Under the pieces are notes generated by a model. That model was not told the origin of the DNA. It did not search any database and worked only from the letters and a program-made list of their open reading frames with translations. The position numbers and the translations under genes are program-made. Positions 54,997 through 64,000 of a stretch of DNA of 64,000 bases are shown piece after piece. The stretch's first letter is position 1, and the number at the start of each line of letters is the position of its first letter. Origin of the DNA: Nostoc edaphicum CCNP1411 (GTDB taxonomy: Bacteria; Cyanobacteriota; Cyanobacteriia; Cyanobacteriales; Nostocaceae); assembly GCF_014023275.1 (NCBI RefSeq), contig NZ_CP054698.1:3658001-3722000 (forward strand). Direction: 5' to 3'.

Positions 54997-55253
54997 AGTT
55001 CAGTTATTTAAATTTTAGATTTTAGATTTTGGATTAATCATGAGTTAGGAGTGAAGAGTTAGGAGTTGAAAGATTTAATTTTTAACTTCTACTCTTAACT
55101 CTTATCAGAAGTACTAATTAGGTAGACATAATTAAACATAAAATGCTAGCCAGTGAAATCATTTTCCTGAGCAGCTTTTACCTCTTGCCTCCTGCCTTCT
55201 GCCGACGCTCGCGGACTCGCTACCGCTGCGCTATCCTGCCTCCTGCCTTTTAC
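54997..55253. other. Spacer between dnaJ and dnaK
   Basis: 257 bp with repeat pieces (ttgcctcctgccttc, ctcgctaccgctgcgctatc at 55180-55235). No gene is visible. The dnaJ gene may therefore have its own promoter. Confidence 0.5.
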
Positions 55254-57338
55254 TTATAACCAATCATTGTCTTCTTCATCATCCCAGTTATCTTGATAGC
55301 TGGGACGGGATTTGCTGCGTGGAGGACGGCTTTCATAAGAGGGAGAACGACTGTCTCGGCTATAGTCTTTGCCGTAATCTTTGCCGTAATCTCTGCCATA
55401 GTCCTGACTGTATGAGTCGCGTTCCCGATATGTATCTCTGGGAAATTCGCGTTCTCGTTCCTTATCACCGCCAGTAAAGATGTCACGGATGGTACCAAAC
55501 AAGTCGTCATCTTCATCTTCAGCATAAGTCTGGCGGACTTCCCGATTTAGCTCATAGAGAGCATCTTGTAAATCGGCGTAGGCTTGATCAATACCGCGAT
55601 CGCTATTTTCCTTAAGACTCTCTTTTAAGTCTCGACAAATATTATCAATTCTTTGGCGACGGCTGCGGGCAAACTGCATACCAAATTCTAAAGCTACTTC
55701 TCTAAGTTGCCGTTCTGCTTGGAAAATCAACGCTTCAGAACGAGTCCGCTTTTCTACTCTTTCTTTACGTTCGCGATCGACATCAGCGTATTTTTGAGCG
55801 TCTTGGATCATCCGATTCACTTCCGACTCATTCAAGGTGGAAGCGCCTTGAATGGTGATACTCTGTTCTCGCCCAGTGGTTCTATCTAAGGCTGTTACCT
55901 GTAAAATACCGTTAGCATCAATATCAAATGACACCTGAACTTGGGGAATTCCTCGTGGCGCTGGCGGGATACCATACAGCTTGAAACGTCCTAAAGACTT
56001 ATTGTTTGCTGCCATTTCACGTTCGCCTTGGACTACGTGGATTTCCACAGTATTTTGGTTATTTTCAGACGTGGAAAAAATGTCAGAACGCCGGACTGGT
56101 ATGGTGGTGTTGCGGGGAATAAGTTTTTTCATTACGCCGCCGATGGTTTCCAATCCCATAGAAAGGGGTGTCACATCTAAAAGCAGGACATCTTTGAGTT
56201 CGCCAGCGAGAATTCCTGCTTGAATTGCTGCACCCACTCCCACAACTTCATCGGGGTTAACGTTTTCGTTGGGTTCCGTACCAATCAAGTCCCGCACTAG
56301 CTGCTTCACCATTGGCATCCGTGTAGAACCGCCAACTAATACAACTTCTTCAATATCTCTAGGTGAGAGTCCGGCATCTTTGAGGGCGCGTTTCACTGGT
56401 GTCCGCAATCGCCCTACCAAATCACCACACAAACCTTCAAACTGGGAACGCGTTAGACGAGTTTCCAGATGTTTTGGGCCTTCCTGATCGGCAGCAATAA
56501 AAGGTAAGTTAATATCAGTGACGCTGACAGAGGAAAGTTCAATTTTTGCCTTTTCCGCAGCTTCCATTAGGCGTTGTAAAGATTGTCTCTCGCGTCTTAA
56601 ATCTATGCCTTCGACTTCCAGAAATTGCTCTGCTAACCAATCTACTATTATTTTGTCAAAGTCATTACCACCAAGTTGCGTATCTCCACTGGTAGCTTTG
56701 ACTTCAAATATCCCATCGCCTACTTCTAAAATCGACACGTCAAAAGTGCCACCACCCAAGTCAAATACTAAAATGGTTTCCGTGTCACCCCGATCTAATC
56801 CATAAGCCAAAGATGCAGCAGTCGGTTCATTAAGAATTCGCAACACCTCTAAGCCAGCAATTCTACCAGCATCGCGGGTTGCCTGCCGCTGAGAGTCATT
56901 AAAATAGGCGGGTACTGTAATTACTGCCCCTGTGACTGGTTCACCCAAATAGCGGCTAGCATCGTCTGCCAATTTCTTCAGCACCATTGCCGAAATTTCT
57001 TCTGGGGCGAAATCTTTATTGAGACGGGGACAAGCAATTTTAATATTACCTACTTCGTCTTTGCGGATGGTGTATGGTACACGCTTGGAATCTGGATTAA
57101 GTTCGCCATACTTCCGCCCTATGAAACGTTTAACTGCGAAAAAGGTATTTTGTGGATTGAGGACGGTTTGTCGCCGTGCCATTTGCCCAACCACCCTTTC
57201 GCCATCTTTGCTGAAGCCAACTACGGAGGGGGTTGTTCGCATTCCTTCTGCATTGGCAATCACCACCGGCTTGCCACCCTCCATAACGGCGACTACTGAG
57301 TTGGTTGTACCCAAGTCGATGCCGACTACCTTGCCCAT
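55254..57338 (-). CDS. dnaK: Hsp70 chaperone DnaK (DnaK1-like)
   Basis: 694 residues. The ATPase domain reads [19 protein letters not shown] at the start, then [18 protein letters not shown] phosphate loop ([19 protein letters not shown] near 195) and [15 protein letters not shown] near 335. The substrate domain begins around 390 ([18 protein letters not shown]). The C-terminus, about 100 residues, is rich in Asp, Arg, Tyr and Ser and has a small internal repeat ([13 protein letters not shown]) instead of the usual EEVD-like end. Several cyanobacterial DnaKs exist; the R/D/Y-rich tail and the dnaJ neighbour suggest the DnaK1 type. No CIRCE operator was seen upstream. Confidence 0.93.
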   Translation of the reverse strand: MGKVVGIDLGTTNSVVAVMEGGKPVVIANAEGMRTTPSVVGFSKDGERVVGQMARRQTVLNPQNTFFAVKRFIGRKYGELNPDSKRVPYTIRKDEVGNIKIACPRLNKDFAPEEISAMVLKKLADDASRYLGEPVTGAVITVPAYFNDSQRQATRDAGRIAGLEVLRILNEPTAASLAYGLDRGDTETILVFDLGGGTFDVSILEVGDGIFEVKATSGDTQLGGNDFDKIIVDWLAEQFLEVEGIDLRRERQSLQRLMEAAEKAKIELSSVSVTDINLPFIAADQEGPKHLETRLTRSQFEGLCGDLVGRLRTPVKRALKDAGLSPRDIEEVVLVGGSTRMPMVKQLVRDLIGTEPNENVNPDEVVGVGAAIQAGILAGELKDVLLLDVTPLSMGLETIGGVMKKLIPRNTTIPVRRSDIFSTSENNQNTVEIHVVQGEREMAANNKSLGRFKLYGIPPAPRGIPQVQVSFDIDANGILQVTALDRTTGREQSITIQGASTLNESEVNRMIQDAQKYADVDRERKERVEKRTRSEALIFQAERQLREVALEFGMQFARSRRQRIDNICRDLKESLKENSDRGIDQAYADLQDALYELNREVRQTYAEDEDDDLFGTIRDIFTGGDKEREREFPRDTYRERDSYSQDYGRDYGKDYGKDYSRDSRSPSYESRPPRSKSRPSYQDNWDDEEDNDWL

Positions 57339-57654
57339 GCGTTACTCTTCTCCTAAAGTGTCTTATACATTTATTATGATTGGGCGGAACTACCTTTAGC
57401 TTTGTGCTACAGGATAAAACACCTCAATGGTATGATAGTCATCATTAAGGCAGTGAGCTAAGAAGTGCAGCTAGAGGAGATAGTTGCAAGACTAGGATAG
57501 CATTGAGATGGTTGGTGTGCCCAAGCAGCCTCAATTTTTGTCATATGCCTACTTCTGTTTACGGTATCTGCAAGTTGGGTAAATGCACCTTAATAAAGCT
57601 TGCTCTGTTCTTTTGAGTCCCTGAAAAGTCTAATATTGCCACTAGTTAAAAGAT
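57339..57654. other. Divergent promoter region of dnaK and the M28 gene
   Basis: 316 bp without a gene. It must hold both promoters. I found no perfect inverted repeat of the CIRCE type and no repeat family. Confidence 0.5.
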
Positions 57655-58503
57655 TTGAATTTAACAGAGCGATTAAAAAGTTCCCTGAGTGCGATCGCAC
57701 GAGAACGCGATCCTTACATGGCAACGGCTGGACATTTTTTTGTCCAAGAATACATCCGCCAGCAATTTTCCCAATGGGGGAGTGTGGAAATCCACACCTT
57801 TGAAGTCAGAGGTAAAGCTTGTAATAACTTGATATTAAATTTACCTTCCCAAAGGAGAGGGCAAAAAAAGGATTTGCTACCAATTTTAATTGGCGCTCAC
57901 TATGATGGTGTTCCGGGAACATCGGCGGCTGATGATAATGCTACAGGTGTGGCGGTGTTGCTGGAATTAGCTAGAAAGTTTGCTGCCCAAGCTGTTAGAT
58001 ATCCCTTAAGGCTAGTTGCTTTCGATATGGAAGAATATGGCTTACTCGGTAGTGCTGACTATGCAGCCTTGTTGCATCAACAAAAGCAACGGCTACGCTT
58101 AATGATTTCCCTAGAAATGCTGGGTTATAAGGATTCTACACCTGGCTCCCAAAGTTACCCTCCTCCTCTGGAACGCTTCTACCCAGACAGAGGTGATTTT
58201 ATTGCTTTAATTGGGAATTTGCGGACATTGCCTGACTTAATTGGTATGAGTCGTAATATTCGCAAAGCTGGCGTACCTAGTCAATGGCTACCTGTGCCGA
58301 ATCGAGGTTTAATAGTCCCCCAAACCAGACTTAGTGATCATGCACCTTTCTGGGATTTGGGTTATCCGGCAATGATGGTGACAGATACGGCATTCTTGCG
58401 GAATCCACATTATCACAAACCTAGTGATGCGATCGCTACTTTGGATTTAGATTTTCTTACTGGTGTATGCGAAGGTTTAGAGATGGCAATTCGGCAGTTA
58501 TAA
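57655..58503 (+). CDS. M28-family zinc aminopeptidase
   Basis: 282 residues from TTG, since no earlier ATG is in frame and the conserved text starts close by. The di-zinc ligands are seen in order: His in IGAHYDGVPG near residue 81, Asp in SAADDNATGVAVLLELA near 91, Glu-Glu in VAFDMEEYGLLGS near 122, Asp/His in TRLSDHAPFWDLG near 222, and His in HYHKPSDAI near 250. All are present, so the enzyme should be active. No signal peptide is visible, so it is probably cytosolic. Substrate peptide unknown. Confidence 0.88.
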   Translation: MNLTERLKSSLSAIARERDPYMATAGHFFVQEYIRQQFSQWGSVEIHTFEVRGKACNNLILNLPSQRRGQKKDLLPILIGAHYDGVPGTSAADDNATGVAVLLELARKFAAQAVRYPLRLVAFDMEEYGLLGSADYAALLHQQKQRLRLMISLEMLGYKDSTPGSQSYPPPLERFYPDRGDFIALIGNLRTLPDLIGMSRNIRKAGVPSQWLPVPNRGLIVPQTRLSDHAPFWDLGYPAMMVTDTAFLRNPHYHKPSDAIATLDLDFLTGVCEGLEMAIRQL

Positions 58504-58552
58504 AAAGATTATATTTTATATTTTTTTTGTTAATCAATATTCTGAATTTTTT

Positions 58553-59467
58553 TCAATTGACTATACTATTATCTTTACGCGATCGCACATTGGGAGTCAA
58601 AGTAATTAAATCGTCAATATTGCGTTTCATTGTCTCACAAATTGCATCTAATGGTAAATCGTTGGCGTCATAACCAAAGGGGTTTTCTATCTCTAAGCCA
58701 ATAGCTTCAATGCCAAACACAGTAAACCCAACCAAAGCAGAAACTAAACCTGTCCACCAACCGAGTTCTTTTACTATTTGAAATGGTAGCAGGAAGCAAT
58801 ATAGTATTAGCAATTGCTTCAAATGAAAAGCATAAGCAAGGGGCATAGGCGTTTTTAAAATACGTTCGCAAGCACCTAAATTATCCACAAGATTATTCAA
58901 CAATTCTTGCATAGATGTTAGCTGGTAGCTATTAATGCAATCACGATTATACTGTTCCTGTAAATAATCTCCTATCCAAAAAGCAACCTCTATGGGGGGA
59001 TTATTCATAATTTTCAGTTTTATATACTTAGTAGATGGCACTAAGTCTTCTAACTCGCTATTGACAACTTCTCCTCGCAAATGTAATTTAGTTGTTATAG
59101 CAAAAGCTGCCAATAAGTTTAATGTCGTGATTTTATTGTCTTTATCTTCTGGTGAAATTTCATCAACTGATACCCAAATTTGCCGAGCTAGATTTCGGAC
59201 GTTATTTACTATAGAACCCCAGCATTTTCTCCCTTCCCAAAATCGCTCATAAGCCGTATTTGTACGAAAGACAAGTAACAAACCTAAAACAATACTAGGG
59301 ATAACACTTCCTAAAATAGGCTGGGATACAGGTTTGTCAAAATGGTAAAGCAGAGAAATCAAAAATCCGAAAGCTCCACACCATAAAATATGTTTGGAAA
59401 TTGCTTTCATTACTGAACCTTTAGGTTGTAATGCTGTGCTTACCCACTTGAGTTTTTCGGCTATCAT
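58553..59467 (-). CDS. Bestrophin-like channel protein
   Basis: 304 residues with four hydrophobic segments. The family (UPF0187/bestrophin) forms chloride or bicarbonate channels; in plants and algae relatives work in thylakoids. Typical text: ILGSVIPSIVLGLLLVFRTNTAYERFWEGR (quoted in part, LLLVFRTNTAYERFWEGRK) near residue 65, and the end IGLEIENPFGYDANDLPLD near 270 with the asparagine/aspartate-rich segment. It converges on the M28 gene with 49 bp between stops. Confidence 0.9.
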   Translation of the reverse strand: MIAEKLKWVSTALQPKGSVMKAISKHILWCGAFGFLISLLYHFDKPVSQPILGSVIPSIVLGLLLVFRTNTAYERFWEGRKCWGSIVNNVRNLARQIWVSVDEISPEDKDNKITTLNLLAAFAITTKLHLRGEVVNSELEDLVPSTKYIKLKIMNNPPIEVAFWIGDYLQEQYNRDCINSYQLTSMQELLNNLVDNLGACERILKTPMPLAYAFHLKQLLILYCFLLPFQIVKELGWWTGLVSALVGFTVFGIEAIGLEIENPFGYDANDLPLDAICETMKRNIDDLITLTPNVRSRKDNSIVN

Positions 59468-59743
59468 TTAGTTTCCTTAATAAAATATTTATTGAACCGA
59501 TATAGCAATTAGTCAGACATTATATAAAAGTCAAAAGCGACGCCTACGCAACAATTGTAAAGAAATGTAGAGATTTCGCCGTGACTGCATAAATTCCGCA
59601 TTCCATCTTGATAAATCTATAGAAGAAAAGATACATGCTTGTCGATGATGGTCATACAGCATTGTGTATCCCAGTAAATCAAAAAGTTCTAATCTGTACA
59701 AATCCTGCCCTGTCAATTAAACGTTTAGACATAACTTATTTAG

Positions 59744-60142
59744 TTATGTCTTTTTTTTGTCGTTAGTCTCGAAACGTTGAATTTCAATCAAATAACCATC
59801 AGGATCGCGGAAAAAACAGTGGTAAATGTTATATTTTTCGTTTAGCATGGGTGGCTTTTCAAATTCTATGCCACGTTCTTTGAGATATTCAAACCACTCA
59901 TCCACCTGCTGTGTTACCAGGGTAAAAATGACACTTGATTGCTTGTCGGCTGGAGGAGTCAATATTTCGCTTGCTTGACACAATCCTAAGTATCCAGAGC
60001 CACTAATAGTATAAATACGACAAGTTCCTTGGTCAAGCCATAACTCCAAGCCCAGTTTTTGTTCGTAGAATTCTGTAGATATATTCAGGTTAGAGGTAGA
60101 AAAAAAGGTAACTTGTTGTTCGATTTGCGGATGAGTAGACAT
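59744..60142 (-). CDS. VOC-family (glyoxalase-like) protein
   Basis: 132 residues from ATG at 60142; a longer frame to 60187 is possible but its leader (SPNVVRVYTQ) is unlike the family. The single VOC unit has QVTFFSTSNLNISTEFYEQK, LGLELWLDQGTCRIY and YHCFFRDPDGYLIEIQRF at the end (typical F-x-D-P-(D/E)-G-x-x-(I/L)-E). The Glu near 126 is a probable metal ligand. Substrate not known. A repeat with palindrome CCTAAcgacaTTAGG lies just upstream of the start. Confidence 0.85.
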   Translation of the reverse strand: MSTHPQIEQQVTFFSTSNLNISTEFYEQKLGLELWLDQGTCRIYTISGSGYLGLCQASEILTPPADKQSSVIFTLVTQQVDEWFEYLKERGIEFEKPPMLNEKYNIYHCFFRDPDGYLIEIQRFETNDKKKT

Positions 60143-60148
60143 AAAACA

Positions 60149-60260
60149 CATTTGAGTATATACCCTAACGACATTAGGCGATCGCATAGGTAAAAATTAA
60201 TTGATGTTAGAAACCTGTTACTGCTCCAGAATGCCTTAAGGGCATCTGGAGTTTCTTTTT
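60149..60260 (+). ncRNA. Candidate small RNA unit A
   Basis: A block catttgagtatataccctaa plus cgacattagg (60149-60178) is followed by ATAGGTAAA (60186) and by a terminator: CTCCAGaATGCC / GGCATCTGGAG with GTTTCTTTTT (60224-60260). The same order recurs at 60481-60593. Start point is unknown; the first block may be the promoter/operator rather than transcribed. Confidence 0.45.
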
Positions 60261-60363
60261 GGAAAAAACCATTAAAATTTTCCCAATCATCCTGATATGC
60301 CAAAACTTGACTGAATAAGGATGCATACTGAATTATCTATATTTAACACGGGCATCACTAATT

Positions 60364-60425
60364 GATGTACCCTGTCTGCCAAACAACTCTCGCAAAACAG
60401 CCTCAGTTAATCTGGGGCTGTTTTG
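60364..60425 (+). ncRNA. Candidate small RNA unit B (hairpin only)
   Basis: gatgtaccctgtctgcc resembles the start of units A and C only weakly. A strong hairpin follows: CAAAACAGCCTCAG (60393-60406) with CTGGGGCTGTTTTG (60412-60425), one mismatch. It ends in a T-rich stem, so it could terminate transcription. Confidence 0.35.
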
Positions 60426-60480
60426 TGTGACTTTCAACAGAGAAGGTGTGTAAACGAGAATCTTCAGACATCGTTATCTA

Positions 60481-60593
60481 CATTTGAGTGTATACCCTGA
60501 TGACGTAGGATTTTATCACGGTGAAAATTTGGTATAGGTAAATGCGTATCTTTCCTGACTCCAGAGTTGTCACAAACATTTCTGGAGTTTTTT
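60481..60593 (+). ncRNA. Candidate small RNA unit C
   Basis: catttgagtgtataccctga plus tgacgtagg (60481-60509), then ATAGGTAAA (60534), then a terminator CTCCAGA (60559-60565) / TCTGGAG (60581-60587) with six T. It follows unit A in the order of all three elements, although the internal sequence differs. Confidence 0.45.
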
Positions 60594-60663
60594 CATTATT
60601 TAATTAAGCGATCGCACTCCTAATTTTGACTAAATAAAAGTGCGACACACTTAATATAAATGC

Positions 60664-61488
60664 TTATTTCGTTGTATATGTCACAAAAATATCCTTTTTC
60701 ATCTCTACTTCTGCTGGAGCATCTGGATCATAAGCTGGTGATAATAAAAAACTAGCAAATGACGGTAAAGGAACTCCAGTTTTAGAACTACATGAGGGAT
60801 AAAGTAATGTGTAAAATGGTTCGGCGACAGAAGGAGTACTAAGTTTAACTTCCATAGCAGTTGCTAAAGCCTGAGCGCGGCTTTGAGCATCTTTCATCGC
60901 TGATTGATAAACTGAACTCTGCAAAGCTTGACAGTCATTGACTGCATACTCAACACCCACACTCTTGACGGAAAGATTTTCAACTTCGCTCGTCGCCTTG
61001 TTCGCTGTAGCAACAATTTCCTGGACGCGATCACGCGTTGGTTTTTCCAGTCTCACCAATATTTTGGCGTTATTTTCACTAGAATTAGTGCTAATTTGCA
61101 CTTGAATTTTATCAGCCCTAATTCCTTTGGCAACTAAACTATTAACTACAGGCTGGAGAGTTGCTTTAGTTAGCGATTTTGTGTTTGGGAAAGATTCTGC
61201 TGCTGTTTTGTAATTTAAGAGTAGAGTCCGTGAGGACAAGCGACGGGCTTCAGGTATGGCTGATGGTTGCGTTTCTAACTCATTATTGCTACCTCCGCTA
61301 CTGAATACCAATTCAATATCGGCTGTATCTGCTGGCACTCTCACTACCCCTTGACCGATTACCATTAATGAATGGCGATCGCTTGCTGGTGGATAAAATA
61401 ATTGGGCATTAGTGACTTTTGGTGTTATTACTCCCACCCCGACAGTCGCAGTAATACTTACCAACATTAGAGCAGTTATTTTTCTCAT
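60664..61488 (-). CDS. SIMPL-domain (DUF541) exported protein
   Basis: 274 residues from ATG at 61488, which gives a normal signal peptide (RKITALMLVSITATVGVGV); the longer frame begins with TTG and adds an unlikely leader. The SIMPL domain has LMVIGQGVVRVPADTADIELVF near residue 40, VNSLVAKGIRADKIQVQIS, then NLSVKSVGVEYAVNDCQAL and the C-terminal DAQSRAQALATAMEVKLS. SIMPL proteins are periplasmic or outer-membrane oligomers of unclear function. Single gene. Confidence 0.88.
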   Translation of the reverse strand: MRKITALMLVSITATVGVGVITPKVTNAQLFYPPASDRHSLMVIGQGVVRVPADTADIELVFSSGGSNNELETQPSAIPEARRLSSRTLLLNYKTAAESFPNTKSLTKATLQPVVNSLVAKGIRADKIQVQISTNSSENNAKILVRLEKPTRDRVQEIVATANKATSEVENLSVKSVGVEYAVNDCQALQSSVYQSAMKDAQSRAQALATAMEVKLSTPSVAEPFYTLLYPSCSSKTGVPLPSFASFLLSPAYDPDAPAEVEMKKDIFVTYTTK

Positions 61489-61620
61489 ATCCTGGGAATG
61501 TCCTTTGAACCTGGTAATTGTCAAAGTTTACACCTCAAGAGCAGGATACTTAAAAAATATTGAGCTAATCCCACGAAGGCTATAGGATTAGCTCAAAAAT
61601 TCAAAATTCACTGCGGACTA

Positions 61621-61998
61621 TTAACCAAACCAGTGAGAGGGTTCACAAGCTGGTTGAACTGTTTCACAAACATGATGGCTAATCCAATCTGACTTTTCTT
61701 GAACGATTAAACAAATGCCTTGGTGAATCAAATTCTGTAAATGTAGTTGCTGTTCCAAAGGTTTACGAGGCAATTTGTAATAAGCCAAGCTTCCTTCTTC
61801 AGCCTCCGCTAACGGAATCTGTCTATCAGACATCGCGGTGTAAAAGGAGGGAATACGATTGAGGACGAAAGCAATTAGCTCTTGGCGTAAGTCAGGAATC
61901 GCAAAGGCTTCTTGATATGGATGGTATGGATATGTATCCAAAACGCTTTCAATCTCTCCTACTATTGATTGTTGTGTTAAATTAACTAACGTTTTCAT
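61621..61998 (-). CDS. ComFB-like protein
   Basis: 125 residues. The family pattern is visible in IVGEIESVLDTYPYHPYQE and PDLRQELIAFVLNRIPSFYTAM (quoted here as ELIAFVLNRIPSFYTAM), followed by EEGSLAYYKLPRKPLEQQL. Late-competence ComFB relatives are common in cyanobacteria, where ComFB-type proteins have been reported to bind cyclic dinucleotides; that this one does is inference. CdaA, a c-di-AMP synthase, is encoded 11 kb away. Confidence 0.75.
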   Translation of the reverse strand: MKTLVNLTQQSIVGEIESVLDTYPYHPYQEAFAIPDLRQELIAFVLNRIPSFYTAMSDRQIPLAEAEEGSLAYYKLPRKPLEQQLHLQNLIHQGICLIVQEKSDWISHHVCETVQPACEPSHWFG

Positions 61999-62529
61999 GA
62001 TTTTTAAACTCCTTTTTTAATCCAGTGAATGATTGATGGAGAAAACAACTTTTTTAGATGGCGATGTCGTCATGATAATCATTTAAAACTGATTCAACTG
62101 ACGGATGTAATAGACACAGAAACTAGCCTTTTATCTTAGTAGAATGTTAGACATTTAGCTCTGCTTATTTTAGTTAAAATTTATACTGTTTCACAGCATG
62201 AATTATTAAAGCAGCGTCCAATATCTGGTAAGCTTGCGACATTTTATATTTATAATCCTAATTATTTCAAATTTCTGCCTTTTTGGCAGAAATCTACATA
62301 AAACGCAGCACGAAGGCTAGGGGATCAAGTTTAACGGCAATAAAACAACTTGAATTAGGAACAAGTTTTTAATGAAGTTAAGCTTTGTTGGTAATTTACA
62401 TCACATTTTGCATTTGCTGCAAAATTTGCTGTTTCATCTAAAAAACTTATTTGTTGCACTTTGATTTAGCAAGTCATAAAAATAGCGACTCGCTATAGTG
62501 CAAAATCAGTCTAGCGACAGATGAAGGGA
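61999..62529. other. Gene-free region (0.5 kb)
   Basis: A/T-rich, no supported gene and no clear repeat. It holds the promoter of the ComFB-like gene and the terminator side of the oxidoreductase gene. Confidence 0.5.
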
Positions 62530-63594
62530 TCAGACAAAAACGTTTAGAAAGTTCACATTATCTAAAGGTAGATGACGCAACTGATGATTAATTTCATCAG
62601 CCGCAGCTAATCCAGAAAGCATCGCACCTTCGGCAAGATTGCCGCCACACCAATCACCACAACAAACTAAAGGTAGGGGAATTCCGGCAGACAAAAAAGC
62701 TTCATGCCAAGGACGGCTAGGAAAGGCATAACGCCAACGATGTACTTGCATCCATTCGGGAATATTTAGCCAAGGGAGGGACAGAGATTCAGCTGCTTGT
62801 TGCAACATAAGCTGTCCGACAGGTTGTAAATCTTGGGATTCTAGATAACGTTGGGCAAAATCAGCGCTACTTTGAACTACAAAATGTGGCTGCTGAGGGT
62901 TGGAACGCTTGCTACTGTCCAAACCAATCCAGGCTAAATCGATATCATCCACAAAAGTTAGAGCTTTCCACTGAGGGAGAGATTGGGATGTGAGAGGATA
63001 TCCAGCGATCGCACTAATTGAGGGATAAAATTCTACAGAACGCAAGTTATCAAGGAAGACTGCATCCAATACAGTTTCGCCCAAAGGTTCTAATAGCGTC
63101 ACAGCTTGGGGTGCAGGAATGGCTACAACTAAAGCTTTTGCAGTTAATTCTTCGTTACTAGATTCGAGAGTCAAACGCCAACTATTTTCGGGAGTTGGGG
63201 TAATAGCGATGACACGCTGATTCAGTAATATTTCTAAACCTGGGGCGAGGGATTTAGCGATCGCACTCATTCCCCCAGGTGCAACATATCGGGGACTGCG
63301 GTTTTTCGGTTCAGATAAAGGAGTGCCAGCTGTGAGTTCGTAAACCTCCTCCGTCCAAACTTCCAGGATATGGCGCGATCGCAATATCTCCACAAAACGT
63401 CTAAATAATTCACCCTTTGGCTTCAGATAACAAGCCCCATGATCCGCGCAAGTTCCATGCAAGCGGCGTGTAGCTAGTCTTCCTCCCAAACCACGGGACT
63501 TTTCTACCACTACCACCGAATATCCAGCTTGACTTAACTGCTGGGCGCAGACTAAACCGGCGATTCCGGCACCAATTACTGCAATATCAGTCAT
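62530..63594 (-). CDS. FAD-dependent amine-oxidase-like oxidoreductase (renalase type)
   Basis: 354 residues. The N-terminal Rossmann loop DIAVIGAGIAGLVCAQQL binds FAD, followed by VVVVEKSRGLGGRLATRR, a signature of NAD(P)-binding amine-oxidase-like proteins near renalase. DHGACYLKPKGELF comes near residue 52. The C-terminal FAD-binding block PLVCCGDWCGGNLAEGAMLSG near 315 completes the fold. Substrate unknown. It is cytosolic with no signal peptide. Confidence 0.87.
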   Translation of the reverse strand: MTDIAVIGAGIAGLVCAQQLSQAGYSVVVVEKSRGLGGRLATRRLHGTCADHGACYLKPKGELFRRFVEILRSRHILEVWTEEVYELTAGTPLSEPKNRSPRYVAPGGMSAIAKSLAPGLEILLNQRVIAITPTPENSWRLTLESSNEELTAKALVVAIPAPQAVTLLEPLGETVLDAVFLDNLRSVEFYPSISAIAGYPLTSQSLPQWKALTFVDDIDLAWIGLDSSKRSNPQQPHFVVQSSADFAQRYLESQDLQPVGQLMLQQAAESLSLPWLNIPEWMQVHRWRYAFPSRPWHEAFLSAGIPLPLVCCGDWCGGNLAEGAMLSGLAAADEINHQLRHLPLDNVNFLNVFV

Positions 63595-63600
63595 GAGTCA

Positions 63601-63682
63601 ATATTCCCTAGTCATTGGTTATTAGTTTTTGGTCATTAGTTAGTTATTATCAAAGGACAAAATTACTACTAATGACTGCTGA
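63601..63682. repeat. GTCATTA-type heptamer remnants
   Basis: tagtcattggttattag and ggtcattagttagttatt, then aaaggacaaa and ctaatgactgc, belong to the same repeat type as at 26113 and 49577. Confidence 0.7.
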
Positions 63683-63735
63683 AAGCTAATAGTAGAATAA
63701 GGTACAGAAAGCTGCATGGAAGGGAGGATGGGAAA

Positions 63736-64000
63736 TTGGATGAAATGAGGGCGGCGCTAGAGTTAGCGACCGAAGAGGAATTGCAAGACTTAACGGCAAT
63801 TCTGTTTAGTCGTAAGTTCAATCCCCTAGACTATGTACACACACCCGAACCCATCGAAGTGCAAAGCCAAGACCGAAAAGCTTGGTTAGATTCACTAGAG
63901 GGTCGCTTTCGCTTTTTGGCGGCAGATGGGATGACTGTATTACGGGGACGCACAGGCCAGGTAACTTACCGACAAGCCTTAGTTCAAGTATGTAAGTATC
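63736..64000 (+). CDS. YaaW-family protein (5' part)
   Basis: The first 88 codons of a gene that runs off the window. TTG at 63736 is chosen because GGAGGA lies 7 bp upstream; the ATG at 63745 is in the same frame. The text RAALELATEEELQDLTAIL, FSRKFNPLDYVHTPEPIEV and FRFLAADGMTVLRGRTGQV fits the cyanobacterial YaaW family (DUF3944-like start). The E. coli member has no clear function. Divergent from the FAD oxidoreductase. Confidence 0.75.
   Translation, partial: MDEMRAALELATEEELQDLTAILFSRKFNPLDYVHTPEPIEVQSQDRKAWLDSLEGRFRFLAADGMTVLRGRTGQVTYRQALVQVCKY

Noticed and set aside
57339..57420. CIRCE/HrcA operator upstream of dnaK
   Set aside because: The TTAGCACTC-N9-GAGTGCTAA inverted repeat is not present.
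59531..59716. 61-codon minus-strand frame between the bestrophin and VOC genes
   Set aside because: The end is made from a common repeat piece (gacgcctacgc), and no conserved pattern is visible.

Overview
The window comes from a filamentous, Nostoc-like cyanobacterium. GCGATCGC-type octamers (HIP1) are scattered everywhere. Short heptamer repeats (STRR type, e.g. ATGCCCA and GTCATTA) fill many spacers. Photosynthetic or cyanobacterium-specific genes are present: psbX, a Ycf66 protein, a cyAbrB regulator, DUF1815, DUF2839, DUF3143 and KGK proteins, and a plastoquinone-type chorismate lyase. Gene density is moderate and most genes are single or in pairs.

Layout. 0-1.6 kb: the end of an operon encoding a strongly diverged J-like protein and a GrpE-like protein, preceded by the 3' end of a repeat-containing protein. 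1.8-3.9 kb: a secreted protein, cysE and an FMN-binding oxidase-like protein. 4.2-10.9 kb: an accessory island with a small EACC1-like protein plus a CHAT-NTPase-TPR protein (a conflict or signalling pair), a decayed duplicate TPR tail, a 21-bp tandem array, a VapBC-type pair, a Uma2 nuclease and a KGK protein. 11-21.8 kb: mostly housekeeping (ccsA, a DUF3352 protein, chorismate lyase, tRNA-Leu(GAG), accC, a YggT protein, psbX, ycf66, two TolB-like lipoproteins, sdhB). 23-36 kb: cyAbrB, a CPBP protease, an M48 protease gene split by a 185-bp non-autonomous element, a DinG-type helicase, a second CHAT-TPR protein, a thioesterase and dxr. 34.8-39.9 kb: two PIG-V-like mannosyltransferases and a double-length DMT transporter. 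40-43 kb: a second accessory cluster of duplicated toxin/immunity-like genes, a clan AA protease pair, a ParDE pair and two related miniature elements. 43-64 kb: an AlbA_2/Schlafen-type ATP-binding protein, clpC, rimI, lysA, cdaA-uppS, a ParD with a frameshifted ParE, a cell-wall amidase, a DUF3143/J-protein/dnaJ/dnaK chaperone cluster, an M28 peptidase, a bestrophin, a VOC protein, a candidate tandem small-RNA locus, a SIMPL protein, a ComFB-like protein, an FAD oxidoreductase and the start of a YaaW-family gene.

How the genes work together. cdaA and uppS overlap by 4 bp and link c-di-AMP signalling to undecaprenyl (cell-wall) metabolism; lysA just upstream supplies lysine and the amidase downstream acts on peptidoglycan. 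The dnaK-dnaJ-J-protein-DUF3143 genes run in one direction and probably form one chaperone unit. The most unusual material lies in the accessory regions: the CHAT/EACC1 locus with an expanding TPR array, the duplicated small gene pair at 40-43 kb, the exact element insertion in the M48 gene, and two or three tandem terminator-bearing units at 60.1-60.6 kb that look like small RNA genes. All functional statements come from reading motifs and from memory of the families; no database search was run.
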